A stretch of 14,917 nucleotides of DNA. Origin: Betaproteobacteria bacterium. GTDB taxonomy: Bacteria > Pseudomonadota > Gammaproteobacteria > Burkholderiales > Nitrosomonadaceae. The stretch is from NCBI GenBank assembly GCA_022601315.1, contig JAHZIU010000355.1:1-14917 (forward strand), in the 5' to 3' direction. Positions 1 through 7,481 of the stretch are shown here, piece by piece (within the stretch, counting starts at the first letter, position 1; every line of letters begins with the position of its first letter). Under the pieces are notes generated by a model. That model ran no database searches. It was not told the origin of the DNA and saw only the letters and a list, made by a program, of their open reading frames with translations. The position numbers and the translations under genes are program-made.

Positions 1-1137
1 ATTTTATCGGCTTCAGGGATTGCCATTGGTATTGCTGCCGTTATTTTACTTACGGCCATTGGTGATGGGGTGCAACGTTTTGTTTTGTCAGAATTCACTC
101 AGTTTGGTACTAATATTGTCACTATTACACCTGGTAAAACCAGTACGCACGGCGGTTCATTAGGTGCTATTGGCAGCGCGCGACTTTTGACAATAGAAGA
201 CGCGATTGCACTGCAACAGAGTCGCTATACACAATATACCAATGCCAGTGTGATGGGGAATGCGGAAATACGAACGCAAGGACGCAGCAGACGTGTGACG
301 GTTTATGGTCAGGGGCCAGATTTCTCCCGTGCATTCAATATGCAGGTTGGAATTGGTCAGTTTCTACCGGATGATGACCCACGCAATCCGCGCGCCTATG
401 CTGTTTTAGGTTCAAAAGTACATACTGAATTATTTGGTGGTAGCAATCCACTCGGCGCCACTTTACAAGTGGGTGGTTCACGTTTTCGTGTTATTGGCGT
501 CATGGCTTCAAAAGGACAGGTTCTGGGCTTTGATCTTGATGATACGGTGTTTATACCAACAACGCGTGCATTAGAGGTTTTTAATCGTGAGGGCGTGATG
601 GAGATCAATGTTGCTTACCAACACAGTGCACCCGTAGAAGCTGTTGTTGATGATATAAAACAACTGCTCATAGCGCGTCACGGTCGTGAAGATTTTACCA
701 TAACACCGCAGCAGCAAATGCTCAGTACTATGTCAACTGTACTGACTGTTTTAAAATTTTCAGTTGCTGCATTGGGTGGTATTTCATTGTTGGTTGGTGC
801 GGTAGGTATGGTGACGTTAATGCACATTGCAGTCGCTGAACGTGTTGCTGAAATCGGTTTGCTCACAGCATTAGGTGCAACCCGGGCACGTATCCGAATT
901 TTATTTCTAATGGAATCTATAGCTCTTTCAACATTGGGAGGATTGGCAGGATTAATGATTGGCGCAGGGGTTGCCTGGCTACTGAAGGTACTATTGGGTA
1001 ATCTGCCGGTCAATGTGCCTTGGGATTATGTGCTGGGTGCATTAGCACTTTCCGTGCTAATTGGTCTTGTTGCGGGCGTTGTACCTGCTATGCGTGCAGC
1101 TAGACTCAATCCTGTGGATGCCTTACGTGCGGAATAA
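1..1137 (+). CDS. ABC transporter permease, MacB/FtsX type (5' end outside window)
   Basis: This is an inner-membrane permease of the MacB/FtsX family. Such permeases work with a separate ATPase to export or extract substrates, or act in cell-envelope machinery. The reading frame is open from base 1, so the true start lies upstream and the visible part is about 378 residues. The first visible residues (ILSASGIAIGIAAVILLTAIG) are the first membrane segment. A soluble periplasmic MacB-like core follows (roughly residues 30-240). Three C-terminal membrane segments with the typical FtsX loop after the first (ERVAEIGLLTALGATR) come next. The end, ARLNPVDALRAE, is the classic terminus of this family. 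The stop codon abuts the stop of the convergent EI24 gene. The partner ATPase and membrane-fusion protein would be expected upstream but cannot be seen. The substrate is unknown. Confidence 0.9.
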   Translation: MLSASGIAIGIAAVILLTAIGDGVQRFVLSEFTQFGTNIVTITPGKTSTHGGSLGAIGSARLLTIEDAIALQQSRYTQYTNASVMGNAEIRTQGRSRRVTVYGQGPDFSRAFNMQVGIGQFLPDDDPRNPRAYAVLGSKVHTELFGGSNPLGATLQVGGSRFRVIGVMASKGQVLGFDLDDTVFIPTTRALEVFNREGVMEINVAYQHSAPVEAVVDDIKQLLIARHGREDFTITPQQQMLSTMSTVLTVLKFSVAALGGISLLVGAVGMVTLMHIAVAERVAEIGLLTALGATRARIRILFLMESIALSTLGGLAGLMIGAGVAWLLKVLLGNLPVNVPWDYVLGALALSVLIGLVAGVVPAMRAARLNPVDALRAE

Positions 1138-1902
1138 TTAGCTTGATGTATTATCTGTTGTTGACCGCGATGTGATCTCAATTTGAATTTTATTTGCCCG
1201 GATTTTGTCGAGTTGTGCAAGCTCATAATGGATGAAGGCTAATGCTGCAAATGTAGGCGCGGCAATATTAAAAAATGGAACATATTGTACCAATCCTGTT
1301 AATAGACCTAAATTCCACGATGGCAGTCTATTTGAATTAACTAATTTTTTGATTTCTAGTTTATTTGCATGCTCCGATAATGCGTCATATTTAAATAGTT
1401 GTTGGTTTAAAAATGCTGCTGCTAAAAATGGGATAAAGAAACCGACCCCAAATGTCAATAGTGGTAACGCAATAATCCAAATGATCAGATAGACAATGAT
1501 GGCAAATAATGCATTCACAATGTTGCCAGCCGCAGTGCCGCCATATTCATATTTTAGATTTGGAAAGTGCTTCCTGGCTACCAGTTTGATCAGTGCAGGC
1601 ATAGTAACAAAGGCCGTAATGACTAGTGTGGTTAACATTATAAGTGGTACAAAAACAAGTAGATGTATTAAACCTTGAATGCTATTTGCGATCCACCCAG
1701 AATCTGTTTTTGCAAGCCAATCACTAACACCTATGGCACTAAAACCCTGAAAAATCCATTCCGAAAAAGTATCCCAAAAAACGATACCGATTATTAGCCA
1801 CGATATACTTGCCACAAGAATGGGCCAAATCATAATCCATAAAATTCTAAATTGAATAAGATCACGTAGCGCACGTGCAATTGCTTTGAAAATCAGAGGC
1901 AT
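1138..1902 (-). CDS. EI24 domain (CysZ-like) integral membrane protein
   Basis: This 254-residue protein is mostly hydrophobic, with about four to six membrane segments (near residues 22-45, 78-105, 125-160 and 200-228). The pattern fits the EI24 family, which includes the sulfate permease CysZ. The N-terminus, with a short amphipathic stretch (KAIARALRDL), and the motif near LLTFGVGFFIPFLAAAFLNQ are typical of bacterial members. The C-terminus is polar (SRSTTDNTSS). The start is ATG with an AGGA Shine-Dalgarno (complement of 1909-1912) six bases upstream. The gene is convergent with the ABC permease with no gap between the stop codons. Sulfate transport is possible, but the family is broad and no cysteine genes are nearby, so no substrate is claimed. 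Confidence 0.8.
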   Translation of the reverse strand: MPLIFKAIARALRDLIQFRILWIMIWPILVASISWLIIGIVFWDTFSEWIFQGFSAIGVSDWLAKTDSGWIANSIQGLIHLLVFVPLIMLTTLVITAFVTMPALIKLVARKHFPNLKYEYGGTAAGNIVNALFAIIVYLIIWIIALPLLTFGVGFFIPFLAAAFLNQQLFKYDALSEHANKLEIKKLVNSNRLPSWNLGLLTGLVQYVPFFNIAAPTFAALAFIHYELAQLDKIRANKIQIEITSRSTTDNTSS

Positions 1903-2037
1903 TCTATTTCCTAATCGGAGTATTTTGAATAGATAGTGAAATAAAGTTTAGCTCTATAATAAAAATCATGATATAAAACTAGCATTTATCTATTTATTAA
2001 ATAATAAGTTTTGTTTTAGCTTGGCTGCGCCTTTTAC

Positions 2038-2064
2038 TAAAGTTTTATATAGAAATGACGATTA
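2038..2064 (+). promoter_or_regulatory. Sigma-28 (FliA) promoter for flgMN
   Basis: The sequence reads TAAAGTTT (2038-2045), an 11-base spacer, then GACGATTA (2057-2064). The enterobacterial FliA consensus is TAAAGTTT-N11-GCCGATAA, so the -35 half is a perfect match, the spacing is exact and six of eight -10 bases agree. Transcription would start near 2071, giving a leader of about 27 bases before the flgM start codon. This is a visual match. It is supported by the fact that flgM is a known FliA-dependent late gene and that fliA lies in this window. Confidence 0.8.
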
Positions 2065-2084
2065 CGCACTTATTGTAACTGACT

Positions 2085-2091
2085 AGAAGGA
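2085..2091 (+). promoter_or_regulatory. Shine-Dalgarno supporting the TTG start of flgM
   Basis: AGAAGGA lies six bases before TTG at 2098. No ATG exists at the family-typical N-terminus, so this site decides the non-ATG start. Confidence 0.6.
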
Positions 2092-2097
2092 ATAAAA

Positions 2098-2412
2098 TTG
2101 AAGATAGATAACTCAATAAACCCGATAACAACGGTTTCCGTCAATGACGGGAAAAGGCAGGCTAGTACTGCACCAAGTACGGGTACCGGGCAAGAAAAAA
2201 GTGATACGAGTGTGCATATTAGTCAGAATGCTGCAAAGCTCCAGTCTGTAGATAGCAGTTCAGCTGGCGGCGCAGTTGTCGATACTGCACGTGTAAACGA
2301 AATCAAACAAGCAATCAGTGAGGGTAATTTTAAAGTAAATCCTGAAGTTGTTGCTGATAAACTACTTGAAACAGTCAGAGAACTGATTCAATCTAAAAAA
2401 GGTGAAGCCTAA
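2098..2412 (+). CDS. flgM: Anti-sigma-28 factor FlgM
   Basis: FlgM binds FliA and keeps it from RNA polymerase until the hook is finished, when FlgM is exported through the flagellar secretion apparatus and late genes switch on. The protein has 104 residues, the usual size (about 95-105). The N-terminus MKIDNSINPITTV resembles the FlgM start. The low-complexity Ser/Thr/Gly stretch (residues 20-60) fits the disordered export half. The conserved sigma-binding helices lie in residues 63-100 (DTARVNEIKQAISEGNFKVN, then VVADKLLETVRELI). Translation begins at TTG behind AGAAGGA. The stop overlaps the flgN start by one base (TAATG), suggesting translational coupling. A sigma-28 promoter sits directly upstream, giving negative feedback. 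flgA, a common upstream neighbour of flgM, is not present here. Confidence 0.92.
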   Translation: MKIDNSINPITTVSVNDGKRQASTAPSTGTGQEKSDTSVHISQNAAKLQSVDSSSAGGAVVDTARVNEIKQAISEGNFKVNPEVVADKLLETVRELIQSKKGEA

Positions 2413-2867
2413 TGCATAAAATTCAGAATTCAACTGAATTTTATGCTGTTTTAATGGATGAGAAAAACACCATCCAGAAATTTATAGAAATTCTAAAAAA
2501 AGAAGAAGATGCGCTGGTTCAAGGAAAAATAGATGATGTCGATTTTCTTGCTTCAGACAAGACCCGTCAAGTCGAAAAATTAATGCAGCTTGGTGAGCAA
2601 CGTAGCCAATATTTGCTTTCTCAAGGATTATCTACTGATAGTGTTGGTATGAATGAATGGTTAGCAAAGAATGTCGTTAACCATTCTGATGTGCAAATAC
2701 TTTGGGATGAATTATTGCTATTGGCAAAAAATGCAAAAGAAATTAATCAGACAAATGGCCTAATTATTTCCTCTCAATTACAGCATAATCAACGTGCTTT
2801 TTCTGCTTTACAAAGTGCCGCGGGAAATATTTCAATGTATGGTCCGAAAGGCCAAGCCTTTATTTAG
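2412..2867 (+). CDS. flgN: Flagellar export chaperone FlgN
   Basis: FlgN is a cytoplasmic chaperone that holds the hook-filament junction proteins FlgK and FlgL for export. The protein has 151 residues, mostly predicted helical and coiled-coil (for example residues 15-45 and 85-135), and ends with the family-typical YGPKGQ motif. The ATG overlaps the flgM stop by one base, and AAGGTGA (2399-2405) gives a Shine-Dalgarno six bases upstream inside flgM. Sequence conservation in this family is low, so the call rests on helical pattern, the C-terminal motif, length and position next to flgM. It ends 10 bp from the convergent motD. A short inverted repeat (AAAGGC, CAA loop, GCCTTT at 2847-2861) lies in its last codons. 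Confidence 0.88.
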   Translation: MHKIQNSTEFYAVLMDEKNTIQKFIEILKKEEDALVQGKIDDVDFLASDKTRQVEKLMQLGEQRSQYLLSQGLSTDSVGMNEWLAKNVVNHSDVQILWDELLLLAKNAKEINQTNGLIISSQLQHNQRAFSALQSAAGNISMYGPKGQAFI

Positions 2868-2877
2868 AAGTTTGTTC

Positions 2878-3723
2878 TTATTCAACTGTTTCTGTTTCTA
2901 AAGTATCTGGTATATCAGGTGAATCCAAGCTTACTGGGATTTCAGTTATTTTATCTGGGTCATTTGATAAAATCATAATAGCAACACGACGATTCCTTTT
3001 CCTTCCCTCTAGCGTTGAATTTGTTTCGACTGGTTTGTTGTCCGCATAACCAATAGCTGTCAATTTGTTTGGGACCATGCCATTTTCAATAAACAATCTA
3101 ATGACACTACTTGCACGTGCTGTCGATAGCTCCCAATTCGATGGAAAAGCTTGTGTACGGATGGGTGTATTATCAGTATGCCCTTCAACATGAATTTCCT
3201 GGTCATGATTCTTTATAACCTGTGCTACTGCACTTAATGTTAAGCTTGAGCTTTCAGCCAGTTGCGCCATACCGGGTGAAAAAAGAACACTGGCATTTAT
3301 TTCTACTGTCACGCCCAGTGCGTTTTGCGTAACCCTGACCTTGCCATCCTGTACTAATGGTTCAAGTGCCAGCAGGATATCTTTTGCCATATTTTTCATT
3401 TTATTTTTTCTTTTAATTCGCGAATCTTTCTGATTATCTACAACATCAGGTGATACTGAAGTTTCTTCAGCGAACTGAATCGGCTGTTCAATAATTGACG
3501 GTAATTCAGTAGATTCAAATGAAATAGGGTTGGCTGATTTGCTTTGAAAGGCATTTACCAAAGAATGACTTAATACGCGATATTTACCTTCATTGACAGA
3601 TGATAGGGCATACATAACCACAAAGAATGCAAATAATAGAGTAATAAAATCAGCATATGAAACAAGCCAACGATCACTGTTTTCAGAGGTATCTTCTTCC
3701 TTAAACTGTTTATTGCTTATCAT
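2878..3723 (-). CDS. motD: Flagellar motor stator protein MotD (MotB family)
   Basis: This 281-residue protein anchors the stator to peptidoglycan and forms the ion channel with MotC. A short cytoplasmic N-terminus leads into one membrane helix (residues about 19-40, WLVSYADFITLLFAFFVVMY). Asp25 in the YADF motif is the expected ion-carrying residue, equivalent to Asp32 of E. coli MotB. A linker of about 80 residues follows, then an OmpA-like peptidoglycan-binding domain (about 125-255) with VEGHTDNTPI (179-188), NWELSTARA (196-204) and RKRNRRV (241-247). The charged tail after residue 253 is not part of the domain. The label MotD rather than MotB rests on the EGKYRVLS stretch after the helix and the pairing with a MotC-like gene beside fliA. 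Its start lies 44 bp after the motC stop without an obvious Shine-Dalgarno. Confidence 0.88.
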   Translation of the reverse strand: MISNKQFKEEDTSENSDRWLVSYADFITLLFAFFVVMYALSSVNEGKYRVLSHSLVNAFQSKSANPISFESTELPSIIEQPIQFAEETSVSPDVVDNQKDSRIKRKNKMKNMAKDILLALEPLVQDGKVRVTQNALGVTVEINASVLFSPGMAQLAESSSLTLSAVAQVIKNHDQEIHVEGHTDNTPIRTQAFPSNWELSTARASSVIRLFIENGMVPNKLTAIGYADNKPVETNSTLEGRKRNRRVAIMILSNDPDKITEIPVSLDSPDIPDTLETETVE

Positions 3724-3767
3724 TTGGTTGATGAGGTTTTCAATAAGATATTAAAGAATAATATCTA

Positions 3768-4526
3768 TCAAATAAAATACCCGTTTAATCTGTTTTCTAA
3801 TAATCTTGGGTTTTCACAGTTTGCAATGGCGACAAAGCCATCAACTAATACTTCATGCATGACAATATTTGCATTAATGATACTTTTAAGTTTATTTGCA
3901 ATGGGTAAAAAAACTAAATTTGCTAATCCGACGCCATACACTGTTGCAACAAATGCAATGGCGATTCCATTACCCAAAAGGTCGGGGTCAGATAAGTTCT
4001 CCATAACATGGATTAGACCAATAACCGCACCTAATATCCCAATAGTAGGGGCATATCCCCCCGCTGCCTCCCATATTTTTGCAGACTGACGCTGGTATGA
4101 CACTAAGGCAGAAATTTCAATTTCTAATGCTTCACGTAATTTATTAACGTCACTGCCATCAGCTAATAGCTGTAGTCCTTTTTTTACAAGTGGATCTGGA
4201 GACTTATGTGCGTGTGATTCCAGTGCTAGAAAACCTTCTTTTCGTGAAATATACGACCAACTAATGATTTGTTTGATTAATATTTGTGATGACAGTACAG
4301 GAGGGAAAATAACCCATCTTCCCATTTTTATTCCATTGATAAATATCTTGACAGGGCTTTGAAGCAACACTGCGCCAAATGTGCCGCCCACGACAATCAA
4401 AAATGCAGCAGTTTGCATCAATGAGTTAATACTACCGCCTTCTAGAACTTGGCCGCCGATAATCGCTATTAATGCGATTGAAATGCCCGCGAGGCTATTA
4501 ATATCAATCTTTGATTTTTTATTCAT
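3768..4526 (-). CDS. motC: Flagellar motor stator protein MotC (MotA family)
   Basis: MotC surrounds the MotD helix and converts ion flow into rotor torque. The protein has 252 residues from the chosen ATG. Two N-terminal membrane segments (about 11-30 and 38-57) are followed by a large cytoplasmic loop with the conserved RKEGFLALE (95-103), then two further segments with GGYAPTIGILGAVIGLIHVM (156-175) and the MotA signature AIAFVATVYGVGLANLVFLP (189-208). Pro160 and the charged loop residues are kept. I chose the ATG at 4526, which has GGA seven bases upstream. An in-frame TTG at 4538 would add four residues but has no visible ribosome site. It lies 43 bp after fliA and 44 bp before motD, consistent with one operon. 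Confidence 0.9.
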   Translation of the reverse strand: MNKKSKIDINSLAGISIALIAIIGGQVLEGGSINSLMQTAAFLIVVGGTFGAVLLQSPVKIFINGIKMGRWVIFPPVLSSQILIKQIISWSYISRKEGFLALESHAHKSPDPLVKKGLQLLADGSDVNKLREALEIEISALVSYQRQSAKIWEAAGGYAPTIGILGAVIGLIHVMENLSDPDLLGNGIAIAFVATVYGVGLANLVFLPIANKLKSIINANIVMHEVLVDGFVAIANCENPRLLENRLNGYFI

Positions 4527-4569
4527 TACATGATCCAAATTGCTGCGTGTGGAATTTGCTGCAACAAGC

Positions 4570-5280
4570 TTAAGTATTTCTTAAACGGCTACGTAAACGT
4601 GCAACTGCTTGTGTATGCAGTTGACATACACGTGATTCACTGACGCCTAAAACTTCACCAATTTCACGTAAATTCATTTCCTGCTCATAATGCATGCCCA
4701 TAACCATTTTCTCGCGTGGCGGTAAATTATCAATTGCATTTACGACCATTGTGCGTACGTTTTCATCTAATAGAAAATTTAGGGGATTACTTTCGTTATC
4801 AGAGAACAAGCGATCAAGGAATGGCTCTTCATCATCATTCTGAAAATCTTCAAAATAAATGAGTTGAGCACCACGGGCACTTTGTAATGTTCCATGGTAT
4901 TCATTAAGTGTTATTTGTAACTCGTCTGCAAGATCTTGTTCACTCGGCGCGCCACCTTGGCGTTGTTCTAATTTACTGACTGCCGATTCAATTTGCCGCA
5001 TTTTTTTACGTATACTGCGGGGTAGCCAATCTGCTTCACGTAATTCATCCAGAATGGATCCACGAATGCGTTGTGCGGCGTAACTTTCAAACTGTCTACC
5101 ATATGAACCTTCGTAACGATTAATCGCATCAAGCAGACCAATCATACCTGCCTGGATGAGGTCATCCACCTGGACGCTGGCAGGTAATCTTGCCATCATA
5201 TGATAAGCAATACGTTTTACTAGTGGTGTGAATTCAGTAATGAAATCATCTTTATTTATAGTTCCGGATGCAGTATACAT
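4570..5280 (-). CDS. fliA: Sigma-28 flagellar RNA polymerase sigma factor FliA
   Basis: FliA directs RNA polymerase to late flagellar promoters (filament, motor, chemotaxis, flgM). The protein has 236 residues, a normal length (about 235-240). Region 2 spans about 16-85, with VDDLIQAGMIGLLDAI and FESYAAQRIRGSILDELRE. The sigma-3 part contains DWLPRSIRKK (84-93). Region 4 covers about 180-234, with LPPREKMVM and the helix-turn-helix LREIGEVLGVSESRVCQLH. Its start is six bases after the flhG stop, with no strong Shine-Dalgarno, so translation may depend on coupling. Its antagonist FlgM is encoded 2.2 kb away on the opposite strand. Confidence 0.96.
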   Translation of the reverse strand: MYTASGTINKDDFITEFTPLVKRIAYHMMARLPASVQVDDLIQAGMIGLLDAINRYEGSYGRQFESYAAQRIRGSILDELREADWLPRSIRKKMRQIESAVSKLEQRQGGAPSEQDLADELQITLNEYHGTLQSARGAQLIYFEDFQNDDEEPFLDRLFSDNESNPLNFLLDENVRTMVVNAIDNLPPREKMVMGMHYEQEMNLREIGEVLGVSESRVCQLHTQAVARLRSRLRNT

Positions 5281-5286
5281 AATTAA

Positions 5287-6180
5287 TTAAGCCGTAAAAT
5301 TTGCCATACTAAGGTGACTTGTATGAATGAGCCGTTGCATAAAGTGTTCGATACCACCGCTAAAATCATCCGGGCATGATGAGTGCAGTATATTTTCTGC
5401 TAATTGCCTAAAACATATTGCCGCATGAGAAGCCGGATATTCATCAATTATGGGTCTGTATAATTGTGTTACGTAGCGTAGCTTTTCTTCATTTGGAACA
5501 TATCCAACATATTCAAGTGATACAGCAAGGTATTGGCTGACAACTTTAGAAAAATTGCTAAAAATTGCCAGTGCGTCAGGTTGAGAGTCAACCCTGTTTA
5601 CAAGAATCAAGAAATGTCGTCGTGAATACTCTTGACTCATGATTTTCATCAGTGCATATGCTCCGGTTAGCGAACTGGCTGAACCAGAAAGTACGATCAG
5701 CACTTGTTCGGAAGCCAGGCTCAATGGCAGAACATGTGTTGTTCCTGCCATAGCGGTATCAACAAGAACGACGTCGACTGAGTTTGTTAGTTGGGTAAAG
5801 CTTTTGATTAACCAATCGCGTTCACTAACATTTAACTTTGTTAGTGCTTGGATGCCGCGCATTGCTGATAAAATGGATATATTTCCAGGCCCTTTTACCA
5901 ACGCTTGTTCTAACGTCTTATCTTTATTAATAACATGTAACAAATCAAAGCGAGCTTTAAGGCCCAAAGTGGTACAAATATTGTTTTGGCATGGATTCTC
6001 ATCAATGAGTAATACGCGTTTAGCATCCTTGGTTAAAGCGGTAGCAAGATTAAGTACCGCACAAGTTTTACCAATGCCTTTTTTCCCACCCGCTACTGTA
6101 ATCACACGAACGGTATTCTTCGTTTGGAAACAAGCCAAATTACGTAGTCCGGCAGCCTGATCACGAATTATTTTTGTCAT
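5287..6180 (-). CDS. flhG: Flagellum-number regulator FlhG (FleN/YlxH, MinD-like ATPase)
   Basis: FlhG is a membrane-associated MinD/ParA-type ATPase that limits flagellar number by acting on FlhF and, in some species, on transcription. The protein has 297 residues. Residues 7-13 (DQAAGLR) are the N-terminal motif through which FlhG stimulates the FlhF GTPase. The deviant Walker A loop is GGKKGIGKT (31-39). It keeps the signature and catalytic lysines but has Lys where KGG would have Gly. The switch I position reads DENPCQNN (60-67), where MinD and ParA have DxD, so the second Asp is Asn62. Switch II is LVDTAMAG (139-146), with Asp141 kept. The C-terminal part (250-297) holds amphipathic stretches that could serve as the membrane-targeting region. 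The start overlaps the flhF stop by four bases (ATGA), and fliA starts six bases downstream. Confidence 0.92.
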   Translation of the reverse strand: MTKIIRDQAAGLRNLACFQTKNTVRVITVAGGKKGIGKTCAVLNLATALTKDAKRVLLIDENPCQNNICTTLGLKARFDLLHVINKDKTLEQALVKGPGNISILSAMRGIQALTKLNVSERDWLIKSFTQLTNSVDVVLVDTAMAGTTHVLPLSLASEQVLIVLSGSASSLTGAYALMKIMSQEYSRRHFLILVNRVDSQPDALAIFSNFSKVVSQYLAVSLEYVGYVPNEEKLRYVTQLYRPIIDEYPASHAAICFRQLAENILHSSCPDDFSGGIEHFMQRLIHTSHLSMANFTA

Positions 6181-7481
6181 GTTTTTTTATTCCGGGCGTT
6201 GACTTGTTTTTTGCTTTGATTTGAAGAATGCTTATTACTGGCCATAATTAATGCAAATTCTGCATCTTGAAGTGTAAACGGGGAATCTCCGGGAGCTGAT
6301 TTAAAGATACGGTGTAATAAATAACGTGGGTTAGCTGAATGAATATCCTCAGGCACCTTTTGTCCATTTGTCACGTAATATAGCGTTAATTTGTGCCGAA
6401 TAACGGCATCTAATGCCACGCCCAAACTGGCAGCTTCATCCACTTTAGTGATAATGCAACCATGTATGCCATTTTTCTTATAAGCGGATATTACTTCGTC
6501 TAATGTGTTGCCATTAGAAGCTGCACTAAGTATCAACAAACGCTTTACGTTAGCGCCACAATTACTAAGCATCGCAATTTGTTTCTCAACCATTTGATCA
6601 CGTTGACCCATGCCAACTGTGTCAATTAAGGTCATATGTTTATTGCTGAGTTCAGACAATGTGAGTTGCAAATCATCGGTATCTTTAATTGTCCGGACTG
6701 GTATTCCTAATAATTGTCCATAAATCCGAAGTTGTTCATGACCACCAATACGATAACTGTCCGTTGTTAGAAGGGCTACTTTGTCAGTGCCATGTCGCAT
6801 AACGCAACGTGCCGCAAGCTTTGCTGTGGTTGTTGTTTTGCCAACGCCTGTTGGACCTGTGAGTGCATAAATGCCTCCGTTTTCAATCAATTCATCACCG
6901 GAAACAGTGCGCATATTAAATGCCAAAACTGACATGGCTTGTTTTAGGCTTTGTTCAAAGTTGTAATCAGTAGATAGCTTATCCACTAGTCGGCGCGATA
7001 ATAATGGACTAAAACCCGCATTTAGCATGCTGCGCAGCACTTTCATTTTTTCAGGTTTTCGTTGGGTAAAACTTTCCCATGCTACGGTTGCAACTTGGTC
7101 ATCAAGTGTATCCTTCATTGTTTGAATCTCACCAATGAGATCTTGTATCATGGCTAATGAAACTGACTCATTTTGCAAGTTATTGACTGCGTGGGTTTCT
7201 TGTCTCTTTGTAAGGTCACTAATTAACAGTGGTTCTTCTGAAGTCAATGGGTCTTTTGAAGTTGCAGGCGCATAGAGCAGGGCAGCTTTTGATTCATGGT
7301 TTGTATGTTGTGATGTTGGCGCAGTAACTAAATTTGGTATTTCAGAATCAGCGAGCGCCATAATTTCTACGCCCGCCTTAGTTTGCCTATTGGATAGAAT
7401 TACGGCGTTAGCACCCAGTTGCTCTTTTACCTGGCGTAGAGCTTCGCGTGATGATGGCGCTAGATATCGTTTTATTTTCAT
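6177..7481 (-). CDS. flhF: Flagellar placement GTPase FlhF (SRP family)
   Basis: FlhF marks the site of flagellar assembly, usually a cell pole, and recruits the first basal-body proteins. The protein has 434 residues. The N-terminal B region (about 1-140) begins MKIKRYLAPSSREALRQVKE, typical of FlhF, and contains a variable linker. The N domain covers about 141-200. The SRP-type G domain (200-393) shows GPTGVGKTTT (209-218), TTDSYRIGGHEQL (239-251), DTVGMGQRD (287-295), TKVD (345-348) and GQKVPEDI (373-380), all intact. A basic tail (KHSSNQSKKQVNARNKK) ends the protein. It overlaps flhA by four bases at its start and flhG by four bases at its end. It has the best ribosome site of the operon. 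Confidence 0.95.
   Translation of the reverse strand: MKIKRYLAPSSREALRQVKEQLGANAVILSNRQTKAGVEIMALADSEIPNLVTAPTSQHTNHESKAALLYAPATSKDPLTSEEPLLISDLTKRQETHAVNNLQNESVSLAMIQDLIGEIQTMKDTLDDQVATVAWESFTQRKPEKMKVLRSMLNAGFSPLLSRRLVDKLSTDYNFEQSLKQAMSVLAFNMRTVSGDELIENGGIYALTGPTGVGKTTTTAKLAARCVMRHGTDKVALLTTDSYRIGGHEQLRIYGQLLGIPVRTIKDTDDLQLTLSELSNKHMTLIDTVGMGQRDQMVEKQIAMLSNCGANVKRLLILSAASNGNTLDEVISAYKKNGIHGCIITKVDEAASLGVALDAVIRHKLTLYYVTNGQKVPEDIHSANPRYLLHRIFKSAPGDSPFTLQDAEFALIMASNKHSSNQSKKQVNARNKKT

Noticed and set aside
5..12. TTATCGGC, the complement of a perfect sigma-28 -10 (GCCGATAA)
   Set aside because: It lies inside the ABC permease gene, and no TAAA-like -35 is found at the right distance on the minus strand.
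1903..2097. Possible small RNA or extra gene in the spacer between the EI24 gene and flgM
   Set aside because: Only the sigma-28 promoter and the ribosome sites could be supported. The rest is AT-rich with no open frame or stable fold seen by eye.
2847..2861. Inverted repeat AAAGGC-CAA-GCCTTT as a terminator between flgN and motD
   Set aside because: The stem is only six pairs, lies inside flgN coding sequence and is followed by ATTTAG instead of a run of T. It is kept only as a remark.
5639..6160. Rightward open frame of 173 codons opposite flhG
   Set aside because: It is the antisense shadow of flhG, which has clear MinD-type motifs. The antisense protein has no recognisable features or ribosome site.
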